DNA of 64,000 nt, from NCBI GenBank assembly GCA_948471095.1, contig CAOKRG010000009.1, positions 1-64,000 on the forward strand. The letters are read 5' to 3'. The stretch comes from an uncultured Oscillospiraceae bacterium (lineage in GTDB: Bacteria; Bacillota; Clostridia; Oscillospirales; Acutalibacteraceae). Below are positions 16,782 to 25,355 of the stretch, piece after piece. The notes below the pieces were generated by a model, which was given only the letters and a program-made list of their open reading frames with translations, was not told the origin of the DNA and did no database searches. Positions within the stretch are counted from its first letter, which is position 1, and each line of letters opens with the position of its first letter. The translations under genes and the position numbers were made by a program.

Positions 16782-17135
16782 TTAAGCTATTGTGCAAAGG
16801 AGTGCGCCGCTCTCCACGGAAGCGCCCTTGGAGACGGCCACGCTGGTCACGGTGCCGTCCTTGGGGGCCATGATCTCGTTCTCCATCTTCATGGCTTCCA
16901 AAATCATCAGCACATCGCCGGACTTAACGGCCTGGCCGGCGGCAACCTTTACGTCCAAGATGGTGCCGGGCATGGGGGAGTTGACGGGTTCACCGGAACC
17001 AGCGGCGGCGGGAGCGGGAGCGGGCGCGGGAGCCGGAGCTGCCGCCGGAGCGGGAGCCGGGGCCGCGCCGCCCTTGACCTCTTCCACGGTGACTTCATAA
17101 GCGGTGCCGTTTACGTTTACATTATATTTTCTCAT
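16782..17135 (-). CDS. Biotin carboxyl carrier subunit of the decarboxylase
   Basis: A 117-residue protein: N-terminal 20-residue strand (MRKYNVNVNGTAYEVTVEEV), an Ala/Pro hinge (about 24-46), then a biotinyl domain with EAMKMENE, Lys83 being the biotin attachment site. It swings between the carboxyltransferase and the membrane beta subunit. This domain is normally the C-terminus of OadA or is GcdC/MmdC; here it is a gene of its own upstream of beta. Start set at ATG 17135; two earlier in-frame ATGs are poorly placed relative to AAAGGAAA. Neighbours are the gamma (upstream) and beta (downstream) subunits. Confidence 0.93.
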   Translation of the reverse strand: MRKYNVNVNGTAYEVTVEEVKGGAAPAPAPAAAPAPAPAPAPAAAGSGEPVNSPMPGTILDVKVAAGQAVKSGDVLMILEAMKMENEIMAPKDGTVTSVAVSKGASVESGALLCTIA

Positions 17136-17212
17136 AATGATCATTTTCCTTTCTTTGTGCCGGGCCAAGGCAGGGCCCGGGTTGGTTGGGTGGGGCTGGC
17201 GGAGGGCAGGGC

Positions 17213-17521
17213 TTACAGCCGGCGGATGGAGAGGATCTTAATGTGGTCCGCGCTGCCGCCCATGTCCTCCGCGATGGCGGCGGAGATAGCCGCGACCAGC
17301 TGCTGCTTGTTGGGCTGGGCCGGAGCCGCCGGAACCGGGGCCGCGGGCCGGGGGGCCGGAGCCGCTGCCGCCGCGGGCTGGCTCTTGCCCATAACCGCGC
17401 CCATGATCTTGATGATGATAATCAGGCAGATGAGCACCACGAACACGGTGATCAGGCCCATGGCGACTACTTGGAGAAAGCTGGGCTCGGCCACGCTGGC
17501 AACCTCTAACAATCTTGGCAT
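17213..17521 (-). CDS. Decarboxylase gamma/delta subunit (OadG-like membrane anchor)
   Basis: A 102-residue protein with one transmembrane helix (about 17-42, VVAMGLITVFVVLICLIIII), an Ala/Pro linker (about 50-68) and a C-terminal domain AAISAAIAEDMGG...HIKILSIRRL, the pattern of OadG/MmdD anchors that hold the complex on the membrane. It is the first gene of the operon, 46 bases before the carrier in the direction of transcription (78 to its chosen start). A ribosome site AAAGGAGG lies before the ATG. A clear promoter is found about 105-130 bases upstream. Confidence 0.85.
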   Translation of the reverse strand: MPRLLEVASVAEPSFLQVVAMGLITVFVVLICLIIIIKIMGAVMGKSQPAAAAAPAPRPAAPVPAAPAQPNKQQLVAAISAAIAEDMGGSADHIKILSIRRL

Positions 17522-17625
17522 AGCTTCTTACCTCCTTTCATCAAGAAATTATAAAAACTTGGAACGAAAACACAGGGTGGATTTTGAAAAACACCATTCT
17601 TCCGCATTTTATCAAAATCAAATAA

Positions 17626-17654
17626 ATGATACCACGCCCGGGCCTTTTTGACAA
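17626..17654 (-). promoter_or_regulatory. Promoter of the decarboxylase operon
   Basis: Minus strand TTGTCA (17654-17649), 17-base spacer, TATCAT (17631-17626). The roughly 100-base leader to the first gene is A+T-rich, without an obvious riboswitch. Confidence 0.7.
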
Positions 17655-17674
17655 GGGGGTTTATTCACAATTTT

Positions 17675-18265
17675 TTAAAAAATCTTTCCCGTTTCCAGAC
17701 CATCGGTATTCACCAGTCCGGCGGCGCGCTCCCGGGCCGCTTCGTAGACGAATTTATCAATAAGATAGGGTTTGGTGGGGCGTTCCGCCTCCGGGCAGGC
17801 GGGGGCCAGGGCATAGCGCAGCACCTGGACGCCCTCTTCCTCCTCCAGCGCCTGGAATCCCATGGCCTGGAAAAAGGCCAGGGCCTTCTGGTTTTCCTGG
17901 CGCACCCGGGCAAAAACCTCCTTCCGGCTACCCTCTTCCATCATGTCCCGCATCAGGGACCAAAGGGCCCGGCCCACGCCCCGGCGCTGGCGGTCCTCCC
18001 GCACATAGAGCTGGAATTCCACCGAAAACGGGTCCTTGGGGGCGCGGCGGTTCTCCGTCAGGTGGCAGAAGCCCGCCGGGTGGCAGTCCAGCTCGCAGAG
18101 AAGCCAGCCCAGGCCGTAGGTATATTGATCGATGCGCTGGATATAGGCCTGCAGCTCCGGGGCCTCTTGCTCCGGGGCGGCGGGGGTGCCCGTATAGGGC
18201 GTATAAATTTTCAGCATGGACGGGCCATCCCATTCGTTGACCCGCCGCACGGCGACTCTGACCAT
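17675..18265 (-). CDS. GNAT-family N-acetyltransferase
   Basis: Start chosen at ATG 18265, eight bases after GGAG. The 196-residue protein has a GNAT fold with the acetyl-CoA binding motif REDRQRRGVGRALW (Q/R-x-x-G-x-G/A) and ENQKALAFFQAMGFQ near the end, as in RimI/PhnO-like enzymes. A C-terminal tail of about 45 residues (PEAERPTKPYLIDKFVYEAA) is extra. The acceptor cannot be predicted. It lies 38 bases downstream of the LtaS-like gene on the same strand and probably shares its transcript. Confidence 0.85.
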   Translation of the reverse strand: MVRVAVRRVNEWDGPSMLKIYTPYTGTPAAPEQEAPELQAYIQRIDQYTYGLGWLLCELDCHPAGFCHLTENRRAPKDPFSVEFQLYVREDRQRRGVGRALWSLMRDMMEEGSRKEVFARVRQENQKALAFFQAMGFQALEEEEGVQVLRYALAPACPEAERPTKPYLIDKFVYEAARERAAGLVNTDGLETGKIF

Positions 18266-18303
18266 AGCTTCCGCTCCTTTTTGTGAATTATGTATGAATT
18301 CCC

Positions 18304-20352
18304 TCACCGCTCCCCTTCCCCAGCGGCCTGACGGCTAAAAAAGGATTCCAGTTTATTTTCTTCGTCAAAGGAATTGTTGTATTGCAGCACCGCGTAATCC
18401 CGCAGCAGGCTGTCAAAGGGGCTGCGCTCTCCCGCCCGGTACAGGCTGCCCCGGCTGTCCATCATGCCGATGTCCGTAATCACCGGCAGGGTCCGCCGCA
18501 GGCCCTCTAAGTACTTGGTGTAGCCCGTGCCCTCCAGACCCGCCGCCCGCAGCAGCAGGCCGGAAAGGTAGTTAAGGCTCACCCGCTCGATCTCCTGGGC
18601 CTCCAAAGGGTAGTTGGCCCAGAGGAAGAAGGGCACCTGGTATTGGGCCATGGTGGCCGAGAAGCCACGCTTTTCCCGCAGCAGCTGGGAGACAAAGCCC
18701 TCCTCCAGCTTGGGCCAGTGGTCCCCAAAGAAGAGGATGACCACCGGGTCCCCGGTGTGCTCAAAATATTCGAACAGGCTCCCCAGGGCCTCGTCCGAGC
18801 TCTTGGTCAGGGTCAGGTACTGCTCCGCCCGGGGCCATTGGCCCTCGTGCCCCTTCACACGCACCTGGGTCTCGTAGCTCTCGTCCTCATAGCCCCCGTG
18901 GTTCTGGATGGTCACGTTAAAGAGGAACAGGGGGCTCCCGTCCACTTCCTTCCAGCGCTCATATTCGTAGATCAGCTGCTCATAGCAGGACCGGTCGCTG
19001 GTGAGGCGGTGCTCGAAGGAGCGCTTCACATCGAAGACCTCCGCGTCCACAAACTCATCGAAGCCCATGTGGGGATAGGCCTCAATGCGCTGCCAGGCCC
19101 CACGGTCTCCCGGATGGACGGCCACGCAGTGGTAGCCGTAGCCTTTTAAAATGGAGGGCAGGGCGGTCTGGGGGCTGTCCACATACTGCTGGTAGGGCTT
19201 GCTCCCGTTGGGCAGGAAGCTCATGCTGTTGCCCGAGAGGAACTCGTACTCGCTGTTGCAGGTGTTGCCTCCATATACCGAGGAATAGGCCGTGCCCCAA
19301 ATGGCCTTGCCGCTTTTCTGCAGGCCGTGGATGCGCGGCATGTTGTCCGGCTGAAACTCCAGCGTGCCAAAGCTGCCCAGGTCCGTCATGCTCTCGTTCA
19401 TAATGGCGATGATGGTGGGCGGCTGGTCCCCGGGACGGCCCAGAGGGGCGGGCTCCGGGTCCTGTTCCTGAGCCGCCGCCAAACGGTTTACCTTGGAAAG
19501 GGAGTAGCCCTCGGGCCGGTCCACCAGCATGTACTGCACGTTGGCGAAAAAGCCCGCCGCAATGCCCGTCAGCTCGGAGCTGGCCTTCTGGTTCCAAGAC
19601 CACACGGAGACGCCCATGCTCTCCAGGCCGTTTAGGGGCAGCAGCACCACCGTGACCGCCACGGCCACGCCCAAAGCGCACAGGCGCTCCAGCCGCCGGG
19701 CCCGGCGGGGGGCGGCGGGCTTGCCCTTGGGAGAGAGCTTCATGCAGCCGATGACGGCGCACAGGTAGCTCATCACGGCCACGGTCATCTTGCGGGTGGG
19801 CACGTACTCGTAGCCCCCGGAAACCGTCAGGGCTGTGGAGAAGGACTGAAAATCCCAGGGCAGAATGGGCTGGCCCCGGAACTGGACCACGAAATAGTTG
19901 GCGATGCCGAAGGTGAGCGCCACGGCCCCGCCGATGGCCGCCGCGCCCCAGGCCCGCCCGGTGAGGGCGTAGCCTAGGGCGAAAAGCAGCAGATAGCACA
20001 GGTAGTTGGCGGCCCAGCGGATGTGGGGGAAGGACCAGAGCTTGGTGCCGTTGATCACGTCCACCGTGACGAACGCCCACACCGGCAGAACCAGCACCAG
20101 CAGCCAGCCCAGCCTGTGACCCGCGGCCGCGGAGATATCCAGCTCCACCAGGCAGAGGGCGGCGGAAAGCGCGGTGAGGCCCCCATAGGTCCAGATATAC
20201 CACCAGCAGGGCTCCCGGCGGCCGTTCAGGTTTTCATAAAAGGCCAGCCCCCACTCCATGCCGAAAATCAGGGCGGAGGCCGCGAACACCAGCGCTGCGG
20301 CCAGCAGGTTCCGCCTGCAGGCGCAAAGCCGGAGAAAACGCTTTTCTTTCAT
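18304..20352 (-). CDS. LTA synthase-like membrane sulfatase/phosphotransferase
   Basis: A 682-residue enzyme. Four to six N-terminal transmembrane helices (about 15-250) precede an extracellular alkaline-phosphatase-fold domain (310-640). Metal and catalytic residues match LtaS: E320 in IMNESMTDLG, T364 in GGNTCNSEYEFL (the glycerophosphate-accepting Thr) and the DH pair in FFGDHWPKL. Members transfer glycerol-phosphate or phosphoethanolamine to surface polymers at the outer membrane face. Together with the teichoic-type glycosyltransferases upstream, a role in phosphodiester-modified surface polymer is likely. It begins with ATG 20352, and the spacer upstream is repeat-rich. Confidence 0.88.
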   Translation of the reverse strand: MKEKRFLRLCACRRNLLAAALVFAASALIFGMEWGLAFYENLNGRREPCWWYIWTYGGLTALSAALCLVELDISAAAGHRLGWLLVLVLPVWAFVTVDVINGTKLWSFPHIRWAANYLCYLLLFALGYALTGRAWGAAAIGGAVALTFGIANYFVVQFRGQPILPWDFQSFSTALTVSGGYEYVPTRKMTVAVMSYLCAVIGCMKLSPKGKPAAPRRARRLERLCALGVAVAVTVVLLPLNGLESMGVSVWSWNQKASSELTGIAAGFFANVQYMLVDRPEGYSLSKVNRLAAAQEQDPEPAPLGRPGDQPPTIIAIMNESMTDLGSFGTLEFQPDNMPRIHGLQKSGKAIWGTAYSSVYGGNTCNSEYEFLSGNSMSFLPNGSKPYQQYVDSPQTALPSILKGYGYHCVAVHPGDRGAWQRIEAYPHMGFDEFVDAEVFDVKRSFEHRLTSDRSCYEQLIYEYERWKEVDGSPLFLFNVTIQNHGGYEDESYETQVRVKGHEGQWPRAEQYLTLTKSSDEALGSLFEYFEHTGDPVVILFFGDHWPKLEEGFVSQLLREKRGFSATMAQYQVPFFLWANYPLEAQEIERVSLNYLSGLLLRAAGLEGTGYTKYLEGLRRTLPVITDIGMMDSRGSLYRAGERSPFDSLLRDYAVLQYNNSFDEENKLESFFSRQAAGEGER

Positions 20353-20400
20353 ATGACTTTTTGCTCCATTGTTGTTCTGATAATTTGCGAAATTGAGCGG

Positions 20401-20749
20401 CTTAAGAAACTTCTTGAAAGAAGTTTCTTAAGAATTTTCAAGAACTTTTAAACGCTTTACGGGGGTGGGACGCGTTAGCTTAGCGCTCGGTTTGGAGATT
20501 GCTGGCAGACGCTCACCCTTTTCAAAGGCTGCGGGGTTATCCGGGGGACTTGGCAAAGCAAACGCATAGCTTCCCGCCTCGAACCGAGCGCCCAGCGCAC
20601 GCCTCACACCCGTAATAAACGTGTAAAAGTTTTGTCCACTTTTTCAAAAGTGGCAGGGGTGGAGGGGGCAAAGCCCCCTCCACGCCGGAGGCCACTCCGT
20701 ATGACTTCAAAAAACTCCCTTTGGACGCTTGTGGCGGCTTCAAGAGCGT
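20401..20749. repeat. Intergenic repeat block with palindrome and hairpin modules
   Basis: Contains the 32-base palindrome at 20401-20432, GGGGGTGGGACGCG and CTCGGTTTGG modules, GCTGGCAGACGCTCACCC, GTAAAAGTTTTGTCCACTTT (20621-20640), the hairpin GTGGAGGGGGC-AAA-GCCCCCTCCAC (20659-20683) and the GCCGGAGGCCACTCCGTA closing module. No gene is present. Confidence 0.75.
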
Positions 20750-21868
20750 TTATGCGTCATGGCGGGCAAAATATGCCAAAATTGCCTCCGCGATGCGGGC
20801 GCTGGCCTGGCCGTCGCCATAGGGGTTGCTGGCCTGGCTCATCCGGGCGTACTCCGCCGGGTCCTCCAGCAGCTCCCGCATCAGCCGGTAAACGTCCTCC
20901 TCCTGGGTGCCCGCCAGCTTTAGGGTTCCGGCCTTCAGGCCCTCGGGCCGTTCGGTGGTGTCCCGCAGCACCAGCACCGGCTTGCCCAAGGAGGGCGCCT
21001 CCTCCTGGATGCCGCCGCTGTCCGTGAGGATCAGGCAGGACCGGGCCAGCAGGTTGTGGAACTCCACCACCTCCATGGGCTCCACCAGCTGCACCCGGGG
21101 CTCGTCCCCCAGCTCCTCTTCCGCGGCCCTTTGCACCAGGGGGTTCAGGTGCACCGGGTACACCACCTTCACGTCCGGGAATTCCTCCACCACCCGGCGG
21201 ATGGCCCGGAACATCCGGTGCATGGGCTCGCCCAGGTTTTCCCGCCGGTGGGCCGTGAGCACGATCAGCCGGGAGCCCGCCGCCCAGTCCAGGATGGGGT
21301 CGGAAAAGTCCTCCCGCACGGTGGTGCGCAGGGCGTCGATGGCCGTGTTGCCCGTGACCACGATGGAGGCCGGGTCCTTGCCCTCCCGAATCAGGTTCTC
21401 CCGGCTCTGCTCCGTGGGGGCGAAGTGCAGGTCCGCCATGCAGCCCACAAACTGCCGGTTCATCTCCTCCGGGTAGGGGGAATACTTGTCGTAGGTCCGC
21501 AGCCCGGCCTCCACATGGCCGATGGCGGTCTGGCCGTACAGAGCGGCCAGGGCCCCGGCAAAGGTGGTGGTGGTGTCCCCGTGGACCAGTACCATCTGGG
21601 GCTTTTCCTTTTGAATGACCTCCTCCAGACCTTTCAGCACCCGGGCGGTAATGTCCGAAAGGGTCTGGCCCGACTTCATCACGTCCAGGTCATAGTCTGG
21701 GGTAATGTGGAACGCCTCCAGCACCTGGTCCAGCATCTGCCGGTGCTGGGCGGTGACGCACACCAGAGCCTCGAACTCCGGGCGGCTTTTCAGCTCCTTT
21801 ACCAGGGGGGCCATCTTGATGGTTTCCGGCCGGGTGCCGAAGACCAGCATCACTTTGATCTTATCCAT
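20750..21868 (-). CDS. wecB: UDP-N-acetylglucosamine 2-epimerase (non-hydrolysing)
   Basis: A 372-residue protein with the GT-B-like fold of WecB/MnaA. It interconverts UDP-GlcNAc and UDP-ManNAc. Motifs: VFGTRPETIKMAPL at the N-terminus, VHGDTTTTFAGALA, VEAGLRTYDKYSPYPEEMNR, TAHRRENLGEP and TDSGGIQEEAPSLGKPVLVLR with the UDP-binding residues. ATG 21868 has GAAGG seven bases upstream; an ATG 24 bases earlier is less well placed. It sits before a WecG/TagA-type transferase, which uses UDP-ManNAc, so the two make the ManNAc-containing linkage unit of a surface polymer. Confidence 0.94.
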   Translation of the reverse strand: MDKIKVMLVFGTRPETIKMAPLVKELKSRPEFEALVCVTAQHRQMLDQVLEAFHITPDYDLDVMKSGQTLSDITARVLKGLEEVIQKEKPQMVLVHGDTTTTFAGALAALYGQTAIGHVEAGLRTYDKYSPYPEEMNRQFVGCMADLHFAPTEQSRENLIREGKDPASIVVTGNTAIDALRTTVREDFSDPILDWAAGSRLIVLTAHRRENLGEPMHRMFRAIRRVVEEFPDVKVVYPVHLNPLVQRAAEEELGDEPRVQLVEPMEVVEFHNLLARSCLILTDSGGIQEEAPSLGKPVLVLRDTTERPEGLKAGTLKLAGTQEEDVYRLMRELLEDPAEYARMSQASNPYGDGQASARIAEAILAYFARHDA

Positions 21869-21917
21869 ACGCTCGCCTTCCTTCTCATTCATATTCTCGA
21901 GGGGGAGAAAACTTGCC

Positions 21918-22646
21918 TCAGCCCTTCTCCTGCCGGGCCGCTCGCTTCACCTCGCCTAAAAATTTCACATTGTTGTTCCAGAAGCGCCCCAGCCGGGAGG
22001 GCTCCCGCAGAATGCGGTACAGCCACTCGGTGTTGGTGCGCACAAAAAAGGCCGGGGCCCGCCGCTTGCTGCCGCTGAGCACGTCGAAGGACCCGCCGAC
22101 GCCCATAAACACCCCTTTGGAAAAATCCTTCAGGCGGCGGTGGATCAGCAGGTCCTGGGCCGGGGCCCCCAGCGCCACCAGAGTGAGGTCCGGCCCGATG
22201 GCGGCGATCTCGTCGAAGATTTGGTCCTTGTCCCCGTCGTAGCCGTTGCGGTAGTGCACCGTAACGCCGGGGTATTCCCGCCGCAGCTTCTGGGCCAGGG
22301 CGGAGACCACCTCTTCCTTGGCCCCCAGCAGGAAGACGGTCTTCCCGCCCCGCCCGGCGGCCCGCAGCAGCTTGTCCGCCAGGTCCACGCCGGTCACCCG
22401 CTCCCGGGCCTCCAGCCCCAGCATGCACATGGCCTTCACCACGCTGATGCCGTCCGGCACGATCTGGGCCTCCGGATCCAGCAGCAGGGCCCGCACCTCC
22501 GGGTCCCGCTGGGCGTGCATCAAAATCTCCGGGTTGGCGGTCACGATAAACAGCCGCTCCCCCCGCTGCATGGCCTCTCCGGCCCGCCGGGCGTATTCCT
22601 CCGCCGTGCCGCCGTAAATCCTCTCTAAATATTCCGTAATCGCCAT
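21918..22646 (-). CDS. tagA: WecG/TagA/CpsF-family glycosyltransferase (UDP-ManNAc transferase)
   Basis: A 242-residue GT26 enzyme. Conserved features are TANPEILM with the key Thr, PDGISVVKAM with the catalytic Asp, VFLLGAKEEVV, PDLTLVALGAPAQD and GVFMGVGGSFDVLSG. TagA adds ManNAc to the undecaprenyl-linked GlcNAc, the committed step of wall teichoic acid; WecG does the analogous reaction in enterobacterial common antigen. ATG 22646 has AAAGGATG upstream. Immediately followed (50 bases) by the epimerase that makes its donor sugar. Chain continuation genes are the other minus-strand transferases in this cluster. Confidence 0.92.
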   Translation of the reverse strand: MAITEYLERIYGGTAEEYARRAGEAMQRGERLFIVTANPEILMHAQRDPEVRALLLDPEAQIVPDGISVVKAMCMLGLEARERVTGVDLADKLLRAAGRGGKTVFLLGAKEEVVSALAQKLRREYPGVTVHYRNGYDGDKDQIFDEIAAIGPDLTLVALGAPAQDLLIHRRLKDFSKGVFMGVGGSFDVLSGSKRRAPAFFVRTNTEWLYRILREPSRLGRFWNNNVKFLGEVKRAARQEKG

Positions 22647-22692
22647 GTCTTTTCATCCTTTCTTTTCGCCTCTTGGCCTCCGGCGGCCAGAG

Positions 22693-22720
22693 TTGATCCA
22701 AATCGAAGATTTGGTCAACT
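22693..22720. repeat. Inverted repeat GTTGA-TCCAAATC/GATTTGGTCAAC
   Basis: GTTGATCCAAATC and GATTTGGTCAAC form a near-perfect stem with a GAA loop in the spacer upstream of the tagA-like gene, next to the MITE-like element. It could be an operator or part of the repeat block. Confidence 0.5.
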
Positions 22721-22730
22721 CTTGGGTTTA

Positions 22731-22892
22731 AGAACCTGTATTCATAGTCGATGGACGCCGTATGGGCGGGGCTTTTGCAGCCCAGCGGCGTTAAAAAATC
22801 TTGCAATGCGCCAGCATTCCTGCGATTTTTTGCCTTGCTGGACCGCAAAATTCCTCGCCCACCCGGCATCCCCGCCTATGAATACAGGTTCT
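22731..22892. mobile_element. 162-bp MITE-like element with 17-bp perfect terminal inverted repeats
   Basis: AGAACCTGTATTCATAG at 22731-22747 is the exact reverse complement of CTATGAATACAGGTTCT at 22876-22892. The interior is non-coding and palindromic in parts (AAAAAATC ... GATTTTTT around 22794 and 22829, GGGCGGGG ... TCCCCGCC near the ends). Flanks show no clear target duplication. It may be a non-autonomous element moved by a transposase elsewhere. Confidence 0.75.
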
Positions 22893-23405
22893 AAGAGTTC
22901 GTTTAGACTTCGTCTTACGAACTCTACCCCTGGACTGGACCAAACTTTTTGAAAAAAGTTTGGATCAAAAACTTTTACACGTTTTACGGGGGTGGAGGGA
23001 GTGAGTTGGGCGCTCGGTTTGGAGCTTGCACGTTTACCACGCAGCGCCTTCGCGGGCGATGAAGCCAACGTGTGGCTTTAAGCTTGCACGCGCGTGTGCC
23101 CACCGCTAGGTGCGCTCGGTTTGGGACGGGAAGCGGCATATTGGCTTTGTCAACTCATGTTCGCAACTTGTATGCTGTACTTGGCTCTGCCAAGTACCCG
23201 GCACACACTCACCTTTTTCAAAAGTGGCAGGGTGTGGGGGCGACTTAGCGTAGCAAACGTTGACTTCGCATAGCGAATGTCGTGAGCTGGGAACCGAGCG
23301 CCCAGTGCGCTCCTCACTCCTACGATAAGCGTGTAAAAGTTCTTGAAGATTCTTAAGAAACTTCTTTCAAGAAGTTTCTTAAGCTGCCAGCGGCCACTCT
23401 GCCGC
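22893..23405. repeat. Long composite repeat spacer before the sugar-phosphate transferase
   Basis: It holds a GGACCAAACTTTTTGAAAAA hairpin (22939-22958), a 71-bp repeat at 23024-23094 shared with 63911-63981, a CTGGCTCTGCCAAGTACCCGG module, GACTTAGCG/AGCAAACG and CTTCGCATAGCGAATG hairpins, the 32-base palindrome at 23352-23383 and the GCCAGCGGCCACTCT closing module. No gene is supported. Confidence 0.65.
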
Positions 23406-24803
23406 CTACTTCTTCTTGGGCTTGTCCCGCTCCCGGTCCTCGTCAAAGTCGTACAGGTCCTCCTTGCCAAAAGCCGCCGTGCTCTCCGAGGCTTTCAGAA
23501 ACACCGTGATGGTCTGGAAGATCAGCTTAAAGTCCTGCCAGATGCTGTAGTTTTCAATGTACATCAGGTCCATGACCAGCTTGTCCTTGGGGGAGGTGTT
23601 GTACTTGCCGGAGATCTGCGCCAGGCCCGTCAGGCCCGCCTTCATCCGCAGCCGGTAGGAGAACTCCGGCAGCTCCTCGGTGTACTTCTCCACGTTTTCC
23701 AGCATCTCCGGCCGGGGGCCCACCACGGTCATGTCGCCGTTTAAAATGTTGATCAGCTGGGGCAGCTCGTCAATGCGGAACTTCCGCAGCACCCGGCCCA
23801 CCTTGGTGATCCGGTCGTCGTTCTCCGTCACGGACTTGTTGACGGAGTTCGCCTCTTTCATGGTGCGGAACTTGTACACCTCGAAGACCCGGCCGTATTT
23901 GGTCAGGCGCTTCTGCTTATAGAGCACCTTGCCGTGGTCCTCCGCCTTGATGGCGATGGCGCAGCCCAGCATAATGGGGCTGCTGAGCACCAGGCCCACA
24001 ACGGCCACGGCCAAATCGGTCAGGCGCTTGACGATGCGCTGTTCCATGGTCAGGTCCTTGGCGGTGTACATCACCATGGATTTGTCGTCCAGGGTCACGT
24101 ACTTGGCCCCCTGGGCCACCACGTCGATGGTCTCGAAATTGTAGTAGATGTTCTTCTGGGTCTGGTAGCAGAAGGCGATCAGGTCGTTGCGCTCCTTTAA
24201 AGGCACGTCATAGAGGAACACCGTGTCCGAACGCAGGATCACGTCCAGCACCTTGGGGCTGTCGTAGCGGACGATCTCGTCGATCTCATACTGTTTTTGG
24301 AAGCGCTGGATTTTGGGAATGACGCTGCCCAGGCTCTGCCGGGAGGAGGAGATGACGCAGCACTTCTCCGGCGGGGCCAGGGAGAAATAGATGTAGTTTC
24401 CCACATAGGCAAAGAAAATAATGACCAAAACCTGTAAAAGCATCACCAGCAGCAGCAGGTGGGGGGTCTCGTACACGAAATGGTCGTTGTTCTTCTCGCT
24501 GGTGTTCATAATGGACAGCTGTAAGTGGGTCACCAGGTCCGTCATAATGGTGGCCAGGGCCATGGAGTGGACGATGGGCTTGGACTTCTGGGTGCCCACC
24601 GCGTACCCGCCGTAAACCGACATCAAAGCAATGCCCAGCACCACAAAGGTCACCATGGTGACGCCGGTGGTGCGGGAAAGATTGAAGAGCCAGGGGTTGT
24701 TGATGCCGAAGACGCCGAAGAATATCCCGAACAGGGAGGCGAACAGGGCCAGCTTTAAAATAAACACCACGGTGCGCTTAAGCTTTTTGATCATTCCGTG
24801 CAT
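23406..24803 (-). CDS. Polyprenyl glycosylphosphotransferase (exopolysaccharide initiating enzyme)
   Basis: A 465-residue WbaP/CpsE-type membrane enzyme that places the first sugar-1-phosphate on undecaprenyl phosphate. The N-terminal half has four to five transmembrane segments and a cytoplasmic domain with a CoA/NAD-like fold; the C-terminal 200 residues are the Bac_transf core, with one long hydrophobic helix (LAVAVVGLVLSSPIMLGCAI), KFRTMKEAN, RKFRIDELPQLINIL and DMTVVGPRPEM. The Arg-Pro-Glu and Asp-Glu-Leu motifs are diagnostic. The tail is highly charged (DFDEDRERDKPKKK). ATG 24803 has GAAGGTG upstream. It starts assembly of the polymer the neighbouring transferases extend. Confidence 0.92.
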   Translation of the reverse strand: MHGMIKKLKRTVVFILKLALFASLFGIFFGVFGINNPWLFNLSRTTGVTMVTFVVLGIALMSVYGGYAVGTQKSKPIVHSMALATIMTDLVTHLQLSIMNTSEKNNDHFVYETPHLLLLVMLLQVLVIIFFAYVGNYIYFSLAPPEKCCVISSSRQSLGSVIPKIQRFQKQYEIDEIVRYDSPKVLDVILRSDTVFLYDVPLKERNDLIAFCYQTQKNIYYNFETIDVVAQGAKYVTLDDKSMVMYTAKDLTMEQRIVKRLTDLAVAVVGLVLSSPIMLGCAIAIKAEDHGKVLYKQKRLTKYGRVFEVYKFRTMKEANSVNKSVTENDDRITKVGRVLRKFRIDELPQLINILNGDMTVVGPRPEMLENVEKYTEELPEFSYRLRMKAGLTGLAQISGKYNTSPKDKLVMDLMYIENYSIWQDFKLIFQTITVFLKASESTAAFGKEDLYDFDEDRERDKPKKK

Positions 24804-24839
24804 AGAGTCACCTTCTATAGTAAAGTTTTTACAATTTCA

Positions 24840-25240
24840 TAGAGTAATACGGAGTGGCCTACAGGCGCACAGGACGCGCCTTCCGGCAAGGTCGCCTCCG
24901 GCGGGTCAAGAGACTTTCTGAAGAAAGTCCCTTGACAATCCTCAAAGACTTTTACACGTTTATCGTGGGTGTGAGGCGGGCGCTGGACGCTCGGTTCCAG
25001 GCTCTTGACCGTTTGGCTTCGCTAAGTCCCCGGGGACCTTCCCCGCTCTGGCGCAAAGGGCGCATTTTTTGAATGGAAAGGCTTACTGAGCGCAACAGTA
25101 AAAGTTTCGTCATTCTCAACTGCCGTCTCGGTCGAGTTGACGAAGTCAAATCGTGCGCTGAACGGTCGCTCTACTTGTCTTTGCCAAGTAGCCGGCGACC
25201 AGCGCCCTTTTCAATCCGTAATACTCCTTAAAAATGAAGG
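24840..25240. repeat. Composite intergenic repeat block
   Basis: Carries a variant palindrome GTCAAGAGACTTTCTGAAG.. closing with CCCTTGAC (24905-24936), the GCGCTGGACGCTCGG module, CCCCGGGGACCTTCCCC hairpin (25031-25047), GAGCGCAACAGTAAAAGTTT (25087-25106) and a TCGGTCGAGTTGACGAAGTC module. No gene is supported; 25240-25355 is A+T-richer sequence without clear features. Confidence 0.65.
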
Positions 25241-25355
25241 GGCTAAAGTTCGTTCTAAAACCAGAGAGGCGACGGAATTTTAAGACAGACTCAAAGGTGC
25301 CAGGGCAGGCGGAACCTAGGTACATCATACCACAAAAATCCCTAAAATGCAAAAA

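Noticed and set aside
21889..22869. A longer frame overlapping the tagA-like gene
   Set aside because: It runs into the MITE-like element, and its product is low-complexity. The overlapping 242-residue frame has the GT26 motifs.
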